Origin: Chloroflexi bacterium TMED70 | GTDB lineage: Bacteria > Chloroflexota > Dehalococcoidia > Lucifugimonadales > Lucifugimonadaceae | Direction of reading: 5' to 3' | NCBI GenBank assembly: GCA_002171675.1 | Contig: NHDX01000014.1 | Location: 30,017-38,669 of the forward strand | DNA: 8,653 nt | Part shown: piece after piece, positions 1 to 4,689 of the stretch | Position numbering within the stretch: the stretch's first letter is position 1 | Layout: every line of letters starts with the position of its first letter | The notes under the pieces: generated by a model | Databases searched by the model: none | What the model was told of the DNA's origin: nothing | The model's input: the letters and a program-made list of their open reading frames with translations, nothing else | Made by a program: the position numbers and the translations under genes

Positions 1-233
1 GATTTTGATAGTTCAATATTATGGAATTTTACTTCTAAATTAATTGCTGCTTTTTCAAAACTTAATTTAGTTCTTGTGGAATCTTCATAGAATAAGGTGC
101 AAATATGTTTATCACTAAAAGTTTTTTCAGAATTATTATTGTTTTTTAGATTTTTTGCTTTCTCAAGTATTTCGTAAATATAATCTCTATCTAAGTGATC
201 AATATCCAAAATATGTTTCTTAAGGGTTTTCAT
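1..233 (-). CDS. pyrB: Aspartate carbamoyltransferase catalytic subunit, N-terminal part (cut by window edge)
   Basis: Joins carbamoyl phosphate and L-aspartate to give N-carbamoyl-L-aspartate, the committed cytosolic step of pyrimidine synthesis. I translated the minus strand by hand from ATG at 231-233. It stays open to the window edge (77 codons) and starts MKTLKKHILDIDHLDRDYIY, the usual opening helix of the family. Residues 52-55 are STRT, followed by KLSFEKAA (56-63). This is the carbamoyl-phosphate binding signature of aspartate and ornithine transcarbamoylases. The start lies 2 bp after the pyrR stop, with a weak AAGGGA (246-251) 12 nt upstream inside pyrR, so translation is probably coupled. 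Ornithine carbamoyltransferase shares the STRT motif, but the pyrR neighbour strongly favours pyrB. The aspartate-binding domain lies outside the window. Confidence 0.9.
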   Translation of the reverse strand, partial: MKTLKKHILDIDHLDRDYIYEILEKAKNLKNNNNSEKTFSDKHICTLFYEDSTRTKLSFEKAAINLEVKFHNIELSK

Positions 234-235
234 TT

Positions 236-784
236 TTATGATTTATCCCTTAGTAATTCAATTTTATCTATTCCATCTACTTCTTTCATGAAAACTTTAA
301 CTCTCTCTGAATGTGAAGTAGGTATATTTTTCCCTACAAAGTCAGGGCGAATAGGAACTTCTCTATGACCTCTATCAACAAGTGCAGCTAATTTTATACT
401 CTTGGGTCTGCCCAATGAAAAAATTGCTTCCAAAGATGCTCTAATTGTCCTACCAGTATAAAGAACATCATCAACCAATACTAAATTTTTTTCATGAATC
501 GAAATATCTATAAAAATTTCATTTATTTTTTTTGGGTTTTTTATATCGTCCCTAAAATTTTGAGTGTCAATTGAATGAGACTGTACTTTTGAATTTTCAA
601 ATAGATTTATAGATTCAGAGATTCTGTTAGCAATATGCTGGCCTCGAGTTTTGATACCTAATAGGATCAGATCATTAGTTCCATGATTAGATTCTATTAT
701 TTCATGTGAAAGTCTAGCAATGGCACGTCTAATATCATCTTCGTCGAATAAAACTTTATTTAAATATTGAGCTTTGTTTGCCAA
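236..784 (-). CDS. pyrR: PyrR, pyrimidine operon RNA-binding regulator / uracil phosphoribosyltransferase
   Basis: PyrR binds a hairpin in pyr mRNA when UMP/UTP is high and lowers operon expression. Many members also make UMP from uracil and PRPP. The 182 residues match the family's usual length of about 180. Visible motifs: DIRRAIARLSHEIIE (17-31), GIKTRG (43-48), the PRPP-binding loop VLVDDVLYTGRT (102-113), and DRGHREVPIRPDF with GKNIPTS (137-157), typical of PyrR rather than plain phosphoribosyltransferases. The start is TTG at 782-784. An in-frame TAG lies directly upstream and no ATG or GTG occurs before the conserved DIRRA segment, so TTG is the only sensible start. AAAGGAA (794-800) lies 9 nt upstream. 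That binding site is inside a PyrR-loop-like hairpin (see 793-814). It is the first gene of the operon, with pyrB 2 bp downstream. Confidence 0.95.
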   Translation of the reverse strand: MANKAQYLNKVLFDEDDIRRAIARLSHEIIESNHGTNDLILLGIKTRGQHIANRISESINLFENSKVQSHSIDTQNFRDDIKNPKKINEIFIDISIHEKNLVLVDDVLYTGRTIRASLEAIFSLGRPKSIKLAALVDRGHREVPIRPDFVGKNIPTSHSERVKVFMKEVDGIDKIELLRDKS

Positions 785-792
785 CTAAATTC

Positions 793-814
793 GTTCCTTT
801 AGGTTTCTCTGAAC
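793..814 (-). promoter_or_regulatory. Candidate PyrR-binding RNA loop covering the pyrR ribosome binding site
   Basis: Read as minus-strand RNA, this segment is GUUC, then AGAGAAACCUAAAG, then GAAC. A GUUC/GAAC lower stem encloses a purine-rich AGAGA side, and the 3' arm reads AAAGGAAC. The order (U)UC-AGAGA-x-x-CU-xxx-AAGGA resembles the PyrR binding-loop consensus known from Bacillus and Mycobacterium pyr leaders (approximately UCCAGAGAGGCU, short gap, AAGGA). The AAAGGAA is also the Shine-Dalgarno of pyrR, 9 nt before its TTG start. No attenuator-type terminator fits between the loop and the start, so translational repression, as described for mycobacterial pyr operons, is the better model. 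An alternative stem, AGGGUU with AAACCU, would free the binding site. The match is by eye only. Confidence 0.6.
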
Positions 815-840
815 CCTATTAAAGAAAATTGATCATTGAG

Positions 841-868
841 ATACTACCAATATTTATAATTATTACAA
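841..868 (-). promoter_or_regulatory. Possible pyrR-pyrB promoter
   Basis: On the minus strand, TTGTAA (863-868) and TAGTAT (841-846) are separated by 16 bp and resemble -35 and -10 elements. Transcription would start near 834, giving a leader of about 20 nt before the PyrR-loop-like hairpin. The background is very AT-rich, so chance matches are common. In the rest of 785-990 I found no convincing plus-strand promoter for the reductase gene at 991. Confidence 0.35.
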
Positions 869-872
869 TGCC

Positions 873-893
873 TTACAAACCTAATATTTGTAA
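873..893. repeat. Perfect 7-bp dyad, operator-like, between divergent operons
   Basis: TTACAAA (873-879) and TTTGTAA (887-893) form a perfect inverted repeat around a 7-bp centre. A further TTACAA occurs at 863-868, inside the proposed pyrR -35 element. The size and symmetry fit a binding site for a dimeric regulator in the 206-bp region between pyrR and the reductase gene. An AT-rich chance dyad cannot be excluded. Confidence 0.3.
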
Positions 894-990
894 AGTTTGA
901 TGAATAGTATCTATTTTTAAACTAACAATTTAAATTAAATATCAGATAATAAAATAAAACATAGAAATTATTGATTAGGAGGTTAGTTAA

Positions 991-1728
991 ATGACATTGA
1001 ATGTTGTTAAGGGTAAATTTATGTGGGCAAAGCTCACAAAAAGGGAACAACTAACAGATGACTTATGGAAAATGTGGCTTCAACCTGAAGAGAAATTTGA
1101 TTTCAAACCTGGACAATACTGCACTATTGGAACAGGTGGAATTGAAAGAGCTTATTCAATAGCCTCATCTCCTGATGAAGATCAAATTGAATTATTTGTG
1201 GAATTAGTACCTCCTCCAGATGGTAATCTTACTCCTTTACTAAATGACTTAAAAGTTGGTGAAGCTGTAACCATAAGGCCAAGGGCAAAAGGTATATTTG
1301 TTATGAAACCAGACTTTAAGAATCACGTAATGGTTGGAACAGTTACAGGCATTGCTCCATATGTGAGTATGCTAAGAAAACATCTTTCTGATCCAGATTT
1401 AAAAGAAAGTAATTTTTATGTATTGGAAGGAGCATCATATCTTGATGAATTTGGATATGATGAAGAACTAAATAAATTTGCCTCTGATAATCATAATGTA
1501 TTATTTGAATCATCAGTTAGTCGTCCAGGGGAAGAAAGAAATAATAGCTGGAATGGTTTAGAAGGAAGGGTGAATAATTTAGTAGAAGAAAGAATGTCTG
1601 ACTGGGGCATAAATCCAAGTGAAACAATAGTTTATGCTTGTGGTCACCCTGGAATGATTGAGGATATAAAAGAAAAATTAGAAGGTACTGAATTTACCTT
1701 TTTAGAAGAAAGATTCTGGAAAGATTAA
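991..1728 (+). CDS. fpr: Ferredoxin/flavodoxin--NADP+ reductase, Fpr type
   Basis: Cytosolic FAD enzyme that moves electrons between NADP(H) and a small ferredoxin or flavodoxin. At 245 residues it matches bacterial Fpr proteins (about 250). Domain 1 is an FAD-binding beta barrel: FKPGQYCTIG (38-47) and RAYSIASSP (53-61), where R-x-Y-S holds the flavin. Domain 2 binds NADP: GTVTGIAPYVSMLR (116-129), VLEGASYLDEFGYDEEL (144-160), and YACGHPGMIEDIKEKL (215-230). It ends ERFWKD, with the late aromatic residue typical of this subgroup. The start ATG has AGGAGG (977-982) 8 nt upstream, so the later in-frame ATG at 1021 is not needed. garR follows after 30 bp with its own binding site, suggesting one transcript. 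The electron partner is not in the window; the enzyme may make NADPH or feed electrons to an oxygenase. Confidence 0.85.
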   Translation: MTLNVVKGKFMWAKLTKREQLTDDLWKMWLQPEEKFDFKPGQYCTIGTGGIERAYSIASSPDEDQIELFVELVPPPDGNLTPLLNDLKVGEAVTIRPRAKGIFVMKPDFKNHVMVGTVTGIAPYVSMLRKHLSDPDLKESNFYVLEGASYLDEFGYDEELNKFASDNHNVLFESSVSRPGEERNNSWNGLEGRVNNLVEERMSDWGINPSETIVYACGHPGMIEDIKEKLEGTEFTFLEERFWKD

Positions 1729-1758
1729 TTAAATACCAAATTTATAAGGAGTTTTATT

Positions 1759-2652
1759 ATGGGACAAAAAATAGCATTTATTGGTTTAGGAATTATGGGC
1801 AAACCAATGGCAAAAAACTTGATTAACGGTGGTTATGAATTGTATGTATACGATTTATTCCCAGATCCAGTTGCTGAACTAGAAAAAGAAGGAGCTACTG
1901 GTTGTAAATCAGCTGCTGAAGCTTCATCTAATGCAGATATTACAGTAACTATGGTTCAAGATGGTCCACAAGCAGAATCTGCAATAACAGGAGAAGGGGG
2001 AGTTATAGAGGGTGCTGCAAAAGGTCATCTAATTGTTGATATGAGTTCAATTGCACCAGGTGTTTCTCAGCGAATTGGAAAAGTATGTGACGAAAATGGA
2101 GTAAACTTTTTGGATGCTCCTGTTTCAGGTGGAGAGCCATTTGCAATCTCTGGTGATTTGGCAATAATGGTTGGAGGATCTGCTGAAGATTTTGAAGTAG
2201 CTAAACCATTATTTGATATTTTGGGGAAATCATCGATTTTATGTGGTGCTCATGGAGCAGGACAAGTTACAAAATTAGCTAATCAAATCTGTGTGGGTGC
2301 AAATATTCATGCCTTAGCTGAAGCCTTAACATTAGCAGCCAAATCAGGAGTTAATCCTGAAACAGTTTATAAAGCTATTGCAGGAGGCTTAGCTGGATCA
2401 AATGTTATAAATGCAAAAGCCCCTATGATGGTAGACAGAAATTTTGAGCCAGGTTTTAGAATAGAACTTCACTACAAAGACATTAATAATGCGATGGAAG
2501 CTGCAAGAGATTTAGACGTACCACTTCAGGTAACTTCGAATCTACAACAAGTATTAACTAGTTTGATGATTCAAGGTGAAGGTAAAAGCGATCATTCAGC
2601 AATAGCTAAGTATGTAGAACAACTAGCTGGAGTTGAAATAAAAAAGCATTAA
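1759..2652 (+). CDS. garR: 2-hydroxy-3-oxopropionate (tartronate semialdehyde) reductase
   Basis: Reduces tartronate semialdehyde to D-glycerate with NAD(P)H, after glyoxylate carboligase or sugar-acid breakdown; a cytosolic member of the beta-hydroxyacid dehydrogenases. The 297 residues compare with 294-296 for Escherichia coli GarR/GlxR. Motifs: Rossmann loop GLGIMGKPMAKNL (9-21), DMSSIAPG (94-101), substrate loop DAPVSGGEP (119-127), catalytic lysine K172 in TKLANQ (171-176), GGLAGSNVINAKAPMM (209-224), HYKD (238-241) and C-terminal DHSAIAKYVEQLAGVEI (278-294). Several of these are specific to GarR within the family, so 3-hydroxyisobutyrate dehydrogenase is less likely. AAGGAG (1746-1751) is 7 nt before the ATG. 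The reductase 30 bp upstream could supply NADPH. No glyoxylate carboligase or glycerate kinase gene is visible, so the pathway placement is inferred. Confidence 0.9.
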   Translation: MGQKIAFIGLGIMGKPMAKNLINGGYELYVYDLFPDPVAELEKEGATGCKSAAEASSNADITVTMVQDGPQAESAITGEGGVIEGAAKGHLIVDMSSIAPGVSQRIGKVCDENGVNFLDAPVSGGEPFAISGDLAIMVGGSAEDFEVAKPLFDILGKSSILCGAHGAGQVTKLANQICVGANIHALAEALTLAAKSGVNPETVYKAIAGGLAGSNVINAKAPMMVDRNFEPGFRIELHYKDINNAMEAARDLDVPLQVTSNLQQVLTSLMIQGEGKSDHSAIAKYVEQLAGVEIKKH

Positions 2653-2663
2653 TGTTGAAAAAT

Positions 2664-2700
2664 AAATAACCAACTCTTTATTAGGAGTTGGTTATTTTTA
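2664..2700. terminator. Bidirectional intrinsic terminator between garR and the convergent gene
   Basis: AAATAACCAACTC (2664-2676) pairs perfectly with GAGTTGGTTATTT (2685-2697), a 13-bp stem with an 8-nt loop. The 3' side continues into T-rich sequence on the plus strand, and the minus strand also runs into ATTTATTTTT. It lies 11 bp after the garR stop and 2 bp past the stop of the minus-strand gene ending at 2703, so it can end both transcripts. Confidence 0.85.
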
Positions 2701-2702
2701 TT

Positions 2703-3020
2703 TTAGATACCTTCCCAAAATTCTACCCAACTTGATGGCCCATCAGAGTTATCGAGTAACTCTTGCAACTTTGAATAAGCAGATGAAGATGGGATTTTAT
2801 TACCTTCTCTATAAGGAGAATCGATTACTTCAGCTGTCCACTGCATGTAAACTCTGTTGAGGTCTTCTCTAGGACTAGGAAGAGTTCCACCATTAAAATA
2901 GATAATTGATTCTGATCTTTGACCAGCGTTTGAGTAATCTGTAGCTATTTCTTTAACTAATTTGGCTGCATTTCTAGCTTGTCCTGAATTAACTTTCCAA
3001 ACTCTTCTAATGTGATACAT
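2703..3020 (-). CDS. Small protein of unknown function, dimeric alpha-beta-barrel-like
   Basis: I do not recognise a named gene. The 105 residues alternate as strand (2-10, YHIRRVWKV), helix (12-31), strand (35-44, RSESIIYFNG), strand (55-66, NRVYMQWTAEVI), helix (79-90) and strand (97-103, SWVEFWE). This beta-alpha-beta-beta-alpha-beta order is that of the ferredoxin-like dimeric alpha-beta barrel (ABM/NIPSNAP/EthD-like) superfamily, inferred from pattern only. There is no signal peptide or membrane segment, so it is probably cytosolic. It is rich in aromatic residues (W8, Y41, F42, Y58, W61, W98, F101, W102). The start is ATG at 3018-3020 with AAAAGGA (3028-3034) 7 nt upstream. It begins 13 bp after the Nudix stop, so the two are probably cotranscribed. 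Such barrels can be small monooxygenases or ligand-binding proteins; no specific role can be claimed. Confidence 0.75.
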   Translation of the reverse strand: MYHIRRVWKVNSGQARNAAKLVKEIATDYSNAGQRSESIIYFNGGTLPSPREDLNRVYMQWTAEVIDSPYREGNKIPSSSAYSKLQELLDNSDGPSSWVEFWEGI

Positions 3021-3033
3021 ATTTAAATCCTTT

Positions 3034-3501
3034 TCATAAACTTAATTTATTTATTGCTTGTAATCCTAATTTAATTACATCTTCAGGAGGTGATTTTGAT
3101 AAACCATTACTATTTGTTAATTTTAATTCAGAGATAAGTTCATCAGCACTTATCCATATCCAATCACTTAACAAAATAATCGAATTATTTACAGGAACAC
3201 CAAAATAAACAAAATCGATATGCTGGTGTTCTCCAATATCATCATCTCTAACAGATTCAATTAATATAGCTTCTGGAACAGGAACTGTTTCAATTTCATC
3301 AAAATTATAATTTGAATTTGATATTATTTTTACCTCTATTCCCATCTCTTCACTTACTTCTCTAATGCCTGCTTCAACTGGGGTTTCATTTTTATCAATA
3401 TGTCCACCAGCAGGTAGCCACTCGGAAACTTTTTTATGCCAATGTAAAGCAATTTTCTGATTGTGAACGACAAAAACAGTTGATGTGAAATGCTTAATCA
3501 T
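3034..3501 (-). CDS. Nudix hydrolase (MutT family), substrate unknown
   Basis: Hydrolyses a nucleoside diphosphate linked to another group (for example NTPs, oxidised dNTPs or NDP-sugars) using Mg2+. Counted from ATG at 3499-3501 the protein has 155 residues. The Nudix box is complete at 33-55: G33, E39, R47-E48, E51-E52, G54 and a final hydrophobic residue, matching GX5EX7REUXEEXGU. WLPAGGH (28-34) precedes it, as in typical family members, and EHQHIDFVYFG (91-101) is the usual later strand. The frame is open upstream to another ATG at 3555, but that ATG is the loop of a 27-bp hairpin with no usable binding site. I therefore prefer 3501, which has TAAGGAC (3512-3518) upstream. The gene follows an unusual structured leader and is followed by a small barrel-like protein gene in the same direction. 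Confidence 0.88.
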   Translation of the reverse strand: MIKHFTSTVFVVHNQKIALHWHKKVSEWLPAGGHIDKNETPVEAGIREVSEEMGIEVKIISNSNYNFDEIETVPVPEAILIESVRDDDIGEHQHIDFVYFGVPVNNSIILLSDWIWISADELISELKLTNSNGLSKSPPEDVIKLGLQAINKLSL

Positions 3502-3525
3502 AAAATAAAAAGTCCTTATAAATAA

Positions 3526-3582
3526 ACTAAGGGTGAAATTATCGGGTAAGGACATTCCTTACCGGATAATTTCACCCTTAGT
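3526..3582 (-). repeat. 27-bp near-perfect hairpin with 3-nt loop (terminator- or attenuator-like)
   Basis: The arm 3526-3552 pairs with 3556-3582 over 27 positions, with one mismatch (3544 against 3564) and a loop of only three bases (3553-3555). This is much longer and cleaner than anything else in the window. On the minus strand it is followed by TTTATTTAT, which could support termination. The plus side is followed by TGGAGGTATC and would not. No target-site duplication is visible at its ends, so a mobile-element origin is not supported, though it cannot be excluded without finding other copies. Confidence 0.85.
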
Positions 3583-3608
3583 GGAGGTATCTTAACCTTC
3601 TAGGCGCC

Positions 3609-3644
3609 TTAGATTAGGACACCTCGCTTATAATTAATATCCAA
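3609..3644 (-). CDS. Candidate leader peptide of 11 residues
   Basis: A TTG at 3642-3644 opens the frame MDINYKRGVLI, ending in TAA (3609-3611). AAAGGAGG (3655-3662), one of the strongest binding sites in the window, lies 10 nt upstream. No longer frame uses this site. The frame overlaps the 5' arm (3618-3625) of the downstream hairpin, so a translating ribosome would open that hairpin, as in leader-peptide control. The peptide has no run of one amino acid, so amino-acid attenuation of the his/trp kind is not indicated. The frame is short and starts with TTG, so it may be chance. Confidence 0.3.
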   Translation of the reverse strand: MDINYKRGVLI

Positions 3645-3705
3645 TTTAAAATATCCTCCTTTCATTTGACTAGTTTATAGCGAAGTATTTTTACTTCACA
3701 TTTAA

Positions 3706-3734
3706 ATGATAGAATGAAATTTCTTTTATTTCAA
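3706..3734 (-). promoter_or_regulatory. Predicted sigma-70 promoter for the leader and Nudix operon
   Basis: On the minus strand TTGAAA (3729-3734) and TATCAT (3706-3711) are separated by exactly 17 bp, each one or two changes from consensus. The start would fall near 3699, just before the 5' hairpin. It is the best-spaced promoter I can find in the window. Confidence 0.5.
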
Positions 3735-3775
3735 TGTATTTTTAATTCAATAAATTTAATGTAATTGTATATTTT

Positions 3776-3781
3776 TATAAT
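3776..3781 (+). promoter_or_regulatory. Possible -10 element for the PAC2-family gene
   Basis: A perfect TATAAT lies about 54 bp upstream of the TTG start at 3835. No good -35 hexamer is placed at 16-18 bp, and the surrounding sequence is extremely AT-rich, so this is weak. Apart from this and the minus-strand promoter, I see nothing else in 3735-3834. Confidence 0.3.
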
Positions 3782-3834
3782 TTAAGATTGTAAAATTTTT
3801 TTAATTAAAAATATTATGAAAGTTAAATTTAATA

Positions 3835-4689
3835 TTGAATATAGAAGAATTTGATCTAAATATACCTATATCTAGTTATAAAAATAGCCACTTTATATCA
3901 ATACTTAGGCCTTGGATAAATGTAGGAAATGTTGGGCATAATGCTATAAGCAGGCTGGTTAAGATATTTGAATTAGAGGAACTAGGGAAATTAAATAAAC
4001 CAAGTAAATATTATGATCTAACAAGATATAGACCTGAAATTTTAAATGATAATGGGGAAAGAAGAATAAGAATTCCCAACTCAGTTATATTTGGGAAAAG
4101 AGTGCCATCTGAACAAAATATTTTTCTAATATACATGCTTGAACCCCATTCTTTTGCTGAAGATTTCAATGAAGCTATAATTGATTTAATAAATAAACTT
4201 GACGGTAAAAGATATATTTCAATTGGAGGAATGTTTGATTCTGTTCCTCACACAAAACCTTTGCCAGTAACTGGTAGTTATAAAGGATGGATACCTCCGA
4301 GTCCGTTAGATGAAACTTTGAAATCTAATTCAAGTTATGTAGGTCCTACAAGCATGACTTCCCAGCTCTCTCAAATCTTAAATAAAAAATTATCAATTGA
4401 AACATTATCTCTAATGGTTCATATTCCTCTATATATAAAACTTGAAGATGATTATCTAGCTACCTATAGACTTCTTGAAACTTTGTCTAAAATTTATAAT
4501 TTTGATAAAAATTTACCTGAGCTCGAGAAGGGAGAAAAGCAATATAAAGACATTCATAAAAATCTGATAAATAATAGCCAAGTTTCGGAAATGATAAAAC
4601 AATTTGAGGAAGAAAATAAGTATTCTGAAGACAAGTTGGACTTATCTCCTGAAATAGAAAATTTCCTTAAGGACCTAGAAGATAATTAG
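3835..4689 (+). CDS. PAC2 family protein (proteasome-assembly-chaperone-like)
   Basis: PAC2 proteins are named after a eukaryotic proteasome assembly chaperone. Archaeal homologues also act on proteasome assembly; the bacterial role is not settled. Matching family features in 284 residues: RPWINVGNVGHNAISRL (25-41), RRIRIPNSVIF (76-86), LEPHSFAEDF (102-111), the hallmark GGMFDSVPHTKPLPVTG (131-147), SYVGPTSM (167-174) and VHIPLYI (195-201). The C-terminal 60 residues are charged and helical, ending SPEIENFLKDLEDN, as in actinobacterial members. The start is TTG at 3835; an in-frame stop at 3817 and no ATG or GTG before the conserved core make it the best choice. It lacks a clear Shine-Dalgarno (only GAAAG far upstream), so expression may be low or leader-dependent. 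It is convergent with pepN, the stops overlapping by 4 bp. No proteasome gene is visible. Confidence 0.85.
   Translation: MNIEEFDLNIPISSYKNSHFISILRPWINVGNVGHNAISRLVKIFELEELGKLNKPSKYYDLTRYRPEILNDNGERRIRIPNSVIFGKRVPSEQNIFLIYMLEPHSFAEDFNEAIIDLINKLDGKRYISIGGMFDSVPHTKPLPVTGSYKGWIPPSPLDETLKSNSSYVGPTSMTSQLSQILNKKLSIETLSLMVHIPLYIKLEDDYLATYRLLETLSKIYNFDKNLPELEKGEKQYKDIHKNLINNSQVSEMIKQFEEENKYSEDKLDLSPEIENFLKDLEDN

Larger units (their letters stand above)
3502..3699 (-). ncRNA. Structured untranslated leader of the Nudix gene, or a separate small RNA
   Basis: From the predicted start near 3699, the minus-strand RNA would carry about 200 nt before the Nudix ATG. In order it holds a 5' hairpin GAAGUA-AAAA-UACUUC (3697-3682), a strong ribosome binding site AAAGGAGG (3662-3655), an 11-codon frame (3644-3609), a hairpin with GAGGUGUC (3625-3618) paired to GAUACCUC (3591-3584), a 27-bp hairpin (3582-3526) with UUUAUUUAU after it, and the Nudix binding site. 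Two alternative pairings are visible: CCUCC (3587-3583) with the leader's GGAGG, and GUCCUUA (3553-3547) with the Nudix UAAGGAC (3518-3512). I do not recognise a known riboswitch class. The U-tract-like sequence after the large hairpin leaves open a terminator or attenuator, and so a free RNA of about 170 nt. Confidence 0.5.

Noticed and set aside
3502..3555. Longer Nudix start at the ATG at 3553-3555
   Set aside because: The ATG is the loop of the 27-bp hairpin, its AAGGA is only 1 nt upstream, and the extra 18 residues precede the normal start of the Nudix fold.
3540..3582. Resemblance to the FMN riboswitch segment AGGGUGAAAUU...CCGG on the minus strand
   Set aside because: Only this one segment matches. 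The other conserved arms and closing stem of the FMN aptamer are absent, the segment is simply one arm of a long palindrome, and the downstream gene is not a riboflavin gene.
3540..3600. Possible T-box element (AAGGGUG... before a terminator-like hairpin)
   Set aside because: No stem I specifier features and no UGG-containing T-box bulge are visible, and a Nudix hydrolase is not a usual T-box target.
3583..3626. tRNA-like look of the AAGGCGCC segment between complementary arms
   Set aside because: There is no TTC-type T-loop, anticodon arm or acceptor stem in the right spacing. The pairing is better described as a simple hairpin.
3816..3854. ATG at 3816 as the start of the PAC2 gene with a frameshift
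   Set aside because: That frame stops after 12 codons and the PAC2 frame is intact from TTG at 3835 with family-like length, so no frameshift is needed.
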